Part shown: piece by piece, positions 56,824 to 64,000 of the stretch | How positions within the stretch are numbered: position 1 is the stretch's first letter | Layout of the letters: each line of letters opens with the position of its first letter | Origin: Zhengitettix transpicula | Taxonomy: Eukaryota > Arthropoda > Insecta > Orthoptera > Tetrigidae | Length of the DNA: 64,000 nt | Assembly: GCA_037074705.1 (NCBI GenBank) | Contig: CM073590.1 | Span: forward strand, 240,097,101 to 240,161,100 | Reading direction: 5' to 3' | The notes under the pieces: model-generated | What the model was told of the DNA's origin: nothing | What the model saw: only the letters and a program-made list of their open reading frames with translations | The model's database searches: none | Made by a program: the position numbers and the translations under genes

Positions 56824-57134
56824 AAGGTGTAGACAGGCTATGTACAGGCTAATCCACATAGTGGCAACTCCCATCTTATAGCATAGGAAAGGGATTTGAA
56901 AGGGGGGATGTGGAAGGGTAGAGGAATGTAGCCAAGGGTTAACTAGGGCCCCCGGGCTATGGTTTAATTCCCTTAAAAGTGTTATAGGGAAAACCCTAGA
57001 AAGGTCGGGCATTTGGTACGTGTCGCACGCCCTTCCCTGGATGGCAGGAGATGGGTTAGCTGTGGGGTCGCAACTTTCCTCTCGCTGTGCCAGTTTAGGA
57101 GGCAGCTGGCCGACTATTCCAATAAGAATAGCGC
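56824..57134 (-). mobile_element. Family A retroposon copy (internally deleted)
   Basis: On the plus strand GGTGTAGACAGGCTATGTAC to CTATTCCAATAAGAATAGCG, with the GGATCCTACCCGGCA block deleted. Confidence 0.8.
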
Positions 57135-57154
57135 TCAATCTTCATGAACATAAA

Positions 57155-57365
57155 AATGCAAGAGGAAGGAGAGACACAACTGCACGAGTGAGTCGAGAAA
57201 AACACAAGCTTTTGAGTTTAGTCAACGGACTCCTGCAGTTGTGTCTCTCCTTCATCTCGCGTTTTTATGCACCTGAAGAAAGAAACAAGGTTTACAGAAA
57301 CGTCGGTGTGGTTTGTATATCATCACTTCCTTGGTCTGAATTTGGCTATCTTCAGTATTATTAAT
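57155..57365 (+). mobile_element. HHR element with short inverted arm
   Basis: GGAGAGACACAACTGCA (about 57168-57184) is repeated inverted near 57234-57252. Then CUGAAGA (57273-57279) ... GAAACGUC (57297-57304) and the tail TTGGTCTGAATTTGGCTATC. Member of the foldback family inserted next to a family A copy. Confidence 0.6.
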
Positions 57366-58269
57366 TTTCAATATTAGTTAAATAAGCAGTACAAAATTCC
57401 ATATTTTAATTAATTTCAGTTTAAATATAAATTATGGAGACTCATAATTTTTAATTACGGACAGCGTATGCAAGGGATGTTTTGGGTGAATAAATTTTTC
57501 TGACAAACTGAAATTGAAGTTGGGAAATAAATGTTATTTAGCACATGTTTATTTTCTGGGGGGGGGGAGGGGGAGGGTCATGAGTTTATTCGGCTGGTTT
57601 GACGCTGCTGTTTATTTTCCACGTTGCTACGTCACGGGCCTGCCACTTCCTTCACCTGGCGTCATTGATTACAGAATCTGCTTGTCCTTTGCATCGAGTT
57701 GACCAAAGAAACTTCTACCCTCATCGACGTGTCATAAAACTCCTTCAACGTTCTTCCCCGTACAAGCCTTCAAACTCTCCATTTCCTCCCCCTCCCCCGA
57801 ACCCTACAAAGCTCAACTTGTTTGTCAGTCTTGGAACTTGAATACGACACTGACTAATAAGGTCGTCTACAACCTGAATAATATATTGAAACGTCTCTTG
57901 ACCGTCCCGTCGAAGAATAATTCAGCCGATGTCGTAGATATAACCTTAAAAAATCAAAAAAATAAATGAATAACGAATCCACACATCGCTGATTAGAAAA
58001 GACTCGAGATTGTCTTTTATCTGATTCGCCTGATCTGTGTATCGAAGAGTTCATTGGCCACGGAGGATCTGCATCTGGTGTCAAGATCCGCCAAAGTGGT
58101 TGCCCAGCCATTGTCGGCCTGATAACATCGACGGAGAGAAAAAAATAATAATAAATTGTCAGACGCCGCGCTGGTCTTTATCTCAGCCAGAGATAATCAC
58201 GATCTGGTGGAAGTGCTCCAAATACGGAGATGCTGCAAATCATGCGATGGGCAATCGTCCTCGTCCTAC

Positions 58270-59170
58270 GTGCAGTTATCACTCTGCGAAAATGCTCTCA
58301 CCACCTTCAAGACGCCATATTGATTGGTGTCGTGTTTGGAGCGGCCGTGCCCTGAGCGGACAACAGTCCCCTTGCTCAATCCTGACCACTGAGCAACTTT
58401 ATCAGTCTTGGTTTTAACATTAAGTGAGTGTAATACAAGTTTAATGTAGAACATTTCTGATACTTATTTGGATTTATAATTTCTATCTCTATCTATAATA
58501 ATATGGTTGTGATTCGTTTAATAAATATCCTTAGAAATGATCAATTTATCTTTTAACAGCTGTATTTATCTGACGTCCTTAAATAAATGAAACCATCAAC
58601 CTGCTTAGTTATAAATTTATTATTAATTTAAATTTTTAAACATTAAAATAATTCTCAAAGTTACATCCCTAATTATTAGGACCTCCTCAGGTGTTGTTAA
58701 GTCAATTAAACGATCTCTAATTTCAAAATCCGTGTTTCTAAAAATTCCAACAAAGCAAGATTTTAACAAAGATGATAATTTATAATAATTGTTAAAGACT
58801 GATAAAGTTGCTCTTCGGAAAGCTTTACACCTGCTCGCTCAGCGGTCAGGAGTGAGGAAGGGGCGCTCAGGGCACGGCCGCTCAAAACACGCGCGCCCTG
58901 TCTGTGATACCTGCTGGTTTGCTCTTCAGTCTATCCCTTTTTTGAAAAACATTTTCCCCTCATCTTTCTTTTTTAACAATAGTACGCTATCTTTTCTTTA
59001 TTTAAATTTGCAATTTTTGAGATTGTTATAAATAATTGCTACCTCAGCCATATAACAACGTTTATATACGAATATTTTCTAACATCACCTTGTCTTAATT
59101 TTATAGCTTGTGGTTTACTCTTCTATCATTTTCTTATTCAATTATGTGATTAAAATTTCACAATAAAAAT
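58270..59170 (-). mobile_element. ~1 kb inverted-repeat element, copy 2
   Basis: Reverse complement of 32550-33560. Here the internal inverted ends are perfect: GAGCGGCCGTGCCCTGAGCG at 58339-58358 and its exact complement at 58864-58883, 545 bp end to end. No transposase. Confidence 0.65.
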
Positions 59171-59275
59171 AGCTCGATAACAACCGAGACGGGAGTTTAA
59201 TCCGGGGTTTTGGATGTCGCTGAGTTTAATTATGAGAAACCTGGCAACGTCACGCACACAGTTAGTATTATTGTG
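59170..59275 (+). mobile_element. Helitron-like 3' fragment
   Basis: GAGTTTAATTATGAGAAACC then TGGCAACGTCACGCACACAG-TTAGT, a degraded form of the 46262 end. Confidence 0.35.
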
Positions 59276-59279
59276 TATG

Positions 59280-60470
59280 TCAGATATTGTTATCATCCTT
59301 ATTATAATTTGTATCCTTCGGCTTTTTTTGCTTTGCCATTCTTCAGCGTCAGAGGAGTAAGGTTCAGTAATCTACAATCCCAAATTTCTGCCTGAGTATC
59401 CTTAATAATTACTAGGATGAGGGATGTATTTGTGTTACCAATACTATTTTACGTGTTTTTTTTAAAAAAAATTATAGTTTCATATCGTTATTAAAACAGT
59501 AGTTTTGATGATAATAATTCCAGTCCTTTCTCTCTCTCGTGTAATTAAAATATTCGTTCCACGGTACGCACGCAATTATGATAAGTGTCCGTGTGCGTTT
59601 TTCCAATACATAAAAAATAATGGCAGCGGAAAAGACAAGGAAGTGTTTTGCAAAATTCCCAGACGCTGTTCTTCATTACAAAGTCGTTCATTTTGCAACT
59701 ACGTCCTTCCGTTGCGTAGATTACCTTCGGTTAATGAAGAGAGTGTTTGGGGTGGGGGGGGGGGGGAGCGGATATTCTCCCTCGTGTTCTCATCAAAGCA
59801 TTGAGTAAGACGCGCGTTGGGAAACACGTCTGTCTGTCTCTCTGTCTGTCTCTCTGGCTGCTCGCTCGCTCTTAATATCTGCGTCGTAAAATGGCTTCAG
59901 TAACAAAGAGTAAAGCAATACAGATATTGTACTTTACTAATAAAAGTCGATACGTCGTTCAGAGGATCAGAGATTAAAAATATTAATAAAACAATTAATT
60001 TTAAATACATAATGACGAAACTTTGATTTAAAAACACTTTTAAATGTAATAATCATAAAATTACTTGTATTTGCGTACAATTTAACAAAAACAAGTCAGT
60101 TAATTTTACAGTAATTGTATTGAAAATTTTCTACGCTCAAGTTTAATTTTAAAATATTTTTTAGTAACGTAATAATAATAAAAAATATCATTTCGAATAC
60201 TTTTAGCGCGTTTTTAAATCTGATAAACATGAAAATACTTGAATTCGTGTAAAAGTTTACGAAAAAATGTTTTTTACTTTTGGGGCGACTTGAATTTAAT
60301 ATCTTTATACTCCTTATAATAATATAATATTAATAAAAAATATAGTAACACAAAAACTAAGTTTTTGAACTCTTGAAGGAAATTTTTGAAAATTTGATAA
60401 TAATATTAAAAATAGTTCATTTTGATACTAATTTGATGAAGCCACAGTCGGTTTGTAGTTTACCAACTGT
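59280..60470. other. No gene seen
   Basis: AT-rich with a G-run at about 59754 and a CTGT/CTCT simple stretch near 59830. Confidence 0.5.
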
Positions 60471-60500
60471 ACGTCACTCTTGTGTTTTTCTTTAGAGAAC

Positions 60501-60532
60501 CTGAAGAAAGGAACAAGGTTTCCAGAAACGTT
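60501..60532 (+). ncRNA. Hammerhead-ribozyme-like motif
   Basis: CUGAAGA, helix II GGAA/UUCC, GAAACGUU, tail GUGUGUUAUUUGG of the foldback family. Confidence 0.45.
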
Positions 60533-60802
60533 GTGTGTTATTTGGTTATTTTACCTTATTATTATATTTCAAAACACTCGTATTATATTTTAATATACGG
60601 AAAATGGGTCGCGTTTTCATTTTGACAAACCCTTATTCAATAATTTCTTCTCTTTTGTTTAATTTAAAATTTTACTTAAAATAATATTTATACCCAAACG
60701 CATAATTTAAAACACCTTTTTGTATCTTCTTCCAAATCTGTGCGAATTCATCAACTTGTTTCGTTTAATTGAGCTAGTTTACTGCGGTAATTTGGAAAAT
60801 AC

Positions 60803-60834
60803 CTGAAGATGATACTAAAATGCATCGAAACGTC
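60803..60834 (+). ncRNA. Hammerhead-ribozyme-like motif
   Basis: CUGAAGA (60803-60809), extra U, helix II GAUAC with GCAUC (four of five pairs), GAAACGUC (60827-60834) then GUC. Close relative of 53823-53855. Confidence 0.5.
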
Positions 60835-61545
60835 GTCATAATATAAATAAAAAGCGTCTGTATAAGGACATAAGTTGTTTTATTAACTCAAAACAGACGT
60901 TATATTAAATCTTTTAATAATATTAATAACATAATAGAGATTAATATATACTTTATAAAACTGAAATAATATTCAGTTTACTGACCATGATAATTTTCTG
61001 AGCTTATTTATTAGTCCTACAATCAGGGAATGGGAAAAGTCATTAAACATCTTAACGTACATAATTAAGAGTAAACGAAAATATAATGAAACAAATGTAC
61101 AGATGTGAATATTAAATACTAAACAGTTAATAATAATATTATTGTACATGATTCAACTCTTTTTAGAATTATAATACTTCAAAATATTGGAAAAAGTATT
61201 TTAAATTATTGTTTCGGTATTAATATTATTTTTTTAAATAACTGTAATTAGTGACGCTTGAGGAAGCTTTGCAAAGTCGCTGCGGCCTCGTCGTGACGTC
61301 ACGTTGCTACCTTACGAAAAACTAATCAGATGAGATTTTTACAAGTGATGTTAATGTCTAAGATAAACCACGAGCAGACCAAAGATAACTATCAAAGTAT
61401 CGAGTGACAGTTATTATCTGCGGAATATGAGTGATTTTCTTTTTAGACTTATTGATATACGATCGTTGTTAAGCAGATGTTAATATTGTAAAATACTGTA
61501 AAGAGCTGGAGTAGTTGAAGTATTATTTAACCCGTCTTTCTTCAG

Positions 61546-61733
61546 TGATTATCCGTTCTTGTGGACTCGAACCGAGATCTGAAAAAGCCGTCTCTGAAAG
61601 CAAAGACAACCTTGAGTCGCTGCAGACAAACCACAACTCGTCAAACATGACAAGTAACACTCTCAACTGTCTCTTACCAAACAGAGTTTCGCCTTCCTCA
61701 GCCCAGAACAACGATTTATTAACGGCTAAATAA
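61546..61733 (+). CDS. Candidate terminal coding exon, function unknown
   Basis: An open frame runs to a TAA at 61731-61733 directly after a strong splice-acceptor-like sequence, CCCGTCTTTCTTCAG at 61531-61545. The encoded tail includes SCGLEPRSEKAVSESKDNLE and LLPNRVSPSSAQNNDLLTAK: hydrophilic, rich in Ser and Asn, with balanced codon use unlike the AT-rich spurious frames nearby. An AATAAA-like signal lies about 10 bases after the stop. The exon would begin at codon position 2. No upstream exon is identified in the window and no family is recognised, so it could still be chance. Confidence 0.35.
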
Positions 61734-61844
61734 CAAAGAAATAATAAAAGTTACGAGGAATTGTTCGTGCCTTTAATTGCAGCTGAGTCTTGACCAGTTT
61801 CCACTAGGAACAAATCACAGACCTTCTTTACTTTGCAGCAATAT

Positions 61845-61990
61845 AAATACCACACAACGTTTCTGGCTTTGAAGTTTATCACTGACTAGTGCAGTTGTGT
61901 TTCTCTCGGCTCTTACATATTTTTCTGCACCTGAAGAAAGGAACAAGGCTTCCGGAAACGTTGAATGGTTTTCATATTATCACTTGTTTT
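61845..61990 (+). mobile_element. HHR foldback element (short left arm)
   Basis: Left end AAATACCACACAACGTTTCT (minus-oriented half core). Right half CUGAAGA (61931-61937), helix II GGAA/UUCC, GAAACGUU (61955-61962). Confidence 0.55.
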
Positions 61991-61999
61991 AATATAGAA

Positions 62000-62645
62000 C
62001 CTACTTTTTCTTGATGTAGAGAGTATGAATAAAGTCTTTCGGGCTTCTAACTGAGTAAACGATTGTATTTGCGACTTTTTTATGACATCGTCTTCTATAA
62101 ATATTGATGGTTTAATTTGTCGGCGTATGTTGAGGTTGAAAGCTAGGGACGAGAAAAGGAGCTGTCTAATTTGGGGGTCCGGCCGATGGTGGTCATGTAA
62201 CGAAATCCGGCCGAAGGTGGTCGCTTTCAGCCTAGAAAATTAAGTGAAACAGTAATGAGGAGAGGCCAGAAAAGTGCAGTACAATAGTCAGTTTTCATTA
62301 ATATCCAGGACAGTAAAGTAAAGTCGGCTGGTAGATGCAGGATGAAAAGAAGGAATGTTGTCCGGTGGTAACTTGGCCGGATCTTTAGCAACGTGAAAAT
62401 TAGAGTTATGGATTAAGAGTTTGGAAAGCGAGATGTAACCCAGCGGCCATTTAAAACTGATCACCATTATATAGGCCTACATTATCTGTGCTGATTTAGG
62501 TTGTGGACAGGGAATACCTTGGCCTGTTAAATACAATTATTCTAAATAACCAGTGAAGTGTATAAGCAGGGTGTCATGTAAGCAGCTCTGATCAATGGGT
62601 ATGTAAATAAATTTCCATTGTAATCCTTATATAAAAATAGCATAC
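62000..62645. other. No gene seen
   Basis: Moderate complexity with an internal near-repeat CGGCCGATGGTGGTC / CGGCCGAAGGTGGTC about 30 bp apart. No coding signal. Confidence 0.5.
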
Positions 62646-62649
62646 CATG

Positions 62650-63785
62650 AGATTTCTTTATATTTCTCTGTATTTCAGATTTATTTAAATATCTCTGGAT
62701 TTCAGATTTCTTTAGATTTATTTGGATTTTAGATTTATTTAGATTTCTCTGGATTTCAGATTTATTTAAGATTGCTCTGGATTTCAGATTTCTTTAGATT
62801 TATTTGGATTTTAGATTTATTTAGATTTCTCTGGATTTCAGATTTATTTAGATTTCTCTGGATTTCAGATTTATTTAAGATTTCTCTGGATTTCAGATTT
62901 CTTTAGATTTCTCTGGATTTCAGACTTATTTAAGATTTTTCTGGATTTCATATTTCTTTTGTTTTATCTGGATTTCATATTTCTTTTGATTTCTCTGGAT
63001 TACAGAATTATTTAAATTTCTCTGTACTTCAAATTCCTTTACATTTCTCTGTATTACATATTAATTTCTCTGGATTTCAGATTTTTTTAAATCTCTCTGG
63101 ATTTCGGATTTTTTTTATATTCATCTGGATTTAAGATTTCTTTTGATTTCTCTGGATTACAGATTTATTTAAGATTACTCTGGATTTCATATTTCTTCTG
63201 ATTTATCTGGATTTCATATTTCTTTTGATTTATCTGGATTTCATAGTTATTTAGATTTATCTGGATTTCAGATTCCTTTAGATTTATCTGGATTTCAGAT
63301 TTATTTAGATTTATCTGGATTTAAGATTTCTTTTGATTTCTCTGGATTTAAGATTTATTTAAGATTTCTCTGGATTTCATATTTCTTTTGATTTATCTGG
63401 ATTTCATATTTCTTTTGATTTATCTGGATTTCATAGTTATTTAGATTTATCTGGATTTCAGATTCCTTTAGATTTATCTGGATTTCAGATTCCTTTAGAT
63501 TTATCTGGATTTCAGATTTATTTAGATTTATCTGGATTTAAGATTTCTTTAGATTTCTCTGGATTTCAGATTTATTTAGATTTATCTGGATTTCATAATT
63601 CTTTTGATTTCTCTGGATTACAGAATTATTTAGGTTTCTATGGATTTTATTTACATTTCTCTGGACTTCAGATTCCTTTATAATTCCCTGGATTTCAGAT
63701 TTTTTTAAATCTCTCTGGATTTGGATTTCTTTATATTTATCTGGATTTAAGATTTATTTAGATTTCTCTTCAGATTTATTTTTAT
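62650..63785. repeat. ~25-27 bp minisatellite, about 40 units
   Basis: Repeats of GATTTCTCTGGATTTCAGAT with alternating TTATTTA or TTCTTTA spacers. A higher-order pattern (blocks around 63170-63300 and 63360-63480 repeat) shows block-wise expansion. T-rich throughout and non-coding. Confidence 0.95.
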
Positions 63786-64000
63786 GTTACCATTTTCTTG
63801 TAAAATTAATCATGATTATTTTTGTAACATTTTGTTTACATTTTAATTGGTGATAATTGCAAATTAAAGTAACTATTAGGGGCCCCAATAAAGGTCCCTG
63901 AATAATTAAAAATTTCACTAAATGCTGTGACAATTATATAAAAGCTTTACGTACAGAATCCAAACGAAATAGAAATTTGTATTAATATTGTTTTTATCTT

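Overview
The window is eukaryotic nuclear DNA. It is AT-rich and full of microsatellites, homopolymer runs and decayed transposable elements, and it holds no operon-like coding and no long intact ORF. Fragments of R1-type LINE, mariner and Tc1-like elements, Helitron-like ends and many Penelope-type hammerhead motifs point to an invertebrate, most likely an arthropod; the species cannot be told from the sequence. Host content that can be supported is small: a tRNA-Thr(AGU) on the minus strand (16727-16800), a tRNA-Gly(CCC) on the plus strand (29572-29642), a candidate terminal coding exon (61546-61733), a possible SEA-domain exon or relic (26094-26369, minus) and a GC-rich island (12400-12900). 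Everything else long enough to look coding is transposon remnant or low-complexity sequence.

The dominant repeat is a roughly 530 bp retroposon, here called family A. It has a near-palindromic 5' end, a fixed 3' end followed by A-rich sequence, and about 19 copies in both orientations, many 5'-truncated. One copy (31668-32275) sits inside an R1-like LINE with a 12 bp target-site duplication, which proves mobility. Five solo-LTR-like copies of one family (TGTAAT...ATTACA) lie at 34565-36190, 40915-42028 and 54393-56435. Helitron-like sequences occupy 43640-46740, with fragments at 39900 and 59170. A 1 kb element occurs in inverted copies at about 32550-33560 and 58270-59170.

The most unusual content is a dense population of hammerhead-ribozyme-like motifs, CUGANGA - helix II - GAAACGU(C/U). 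About 22 dispersed copies are seen, several as divergent pairs in short foldback elements (for example 6171-6405, 17430-17860, 53700-53855), two in the arms of a 650 bp inverted repeat (2551-3200 and 4906-5560), and eight more in a tandem array of ~165 bp units (22485-23745). This layout fits non-autonomous relatives of Penelope-like elements or retrozymes; no Penelope reverse transcriptase is visible here.

Layout: 0-6.4 kb family A copy, long inverted repeat, HHR foldbacks; 7.7-8.5 kb minisatellite; 8.5-12.1 kb a series of short reverse-transcriptase-motif relics; 12.4-14.1 kb GC-rich island and two family A copies; 14.4-14.85 kb Tc1-like relic; 16.7 kb tRNA-Thr; 17.4-18 kb HHR foldback; 18.3-21.1 kb segmental duplication; 22.5-23.75 kb HHR-like array; 25.1-25.7 kb 298 bp tandem duplication; 26.8-27.3 kb LINE relic; 29.6 kb tRNA-Gly; 31.2-32.5 kb R1-like LINE with nested family A copy; 34.5-36.2 kb LTRs; 36.2-37.6 kb interrupted mariner; 40.9-42 kb LTR; 43.6-46.7 kb Helitron-like; 47.5-48.5 kb family A tandem pair; 49-49.7 kb LINE relic; 51.8-53 kb head-to-head family A pair; 53.7 kb HHR foldback; 54.4-56.4 kb LTRs; 58.3-59.2 kb inverted-repeat element; 60.5-62 kb HHR elements and candidate exon; 62.65-63.78 kb minisatellite.
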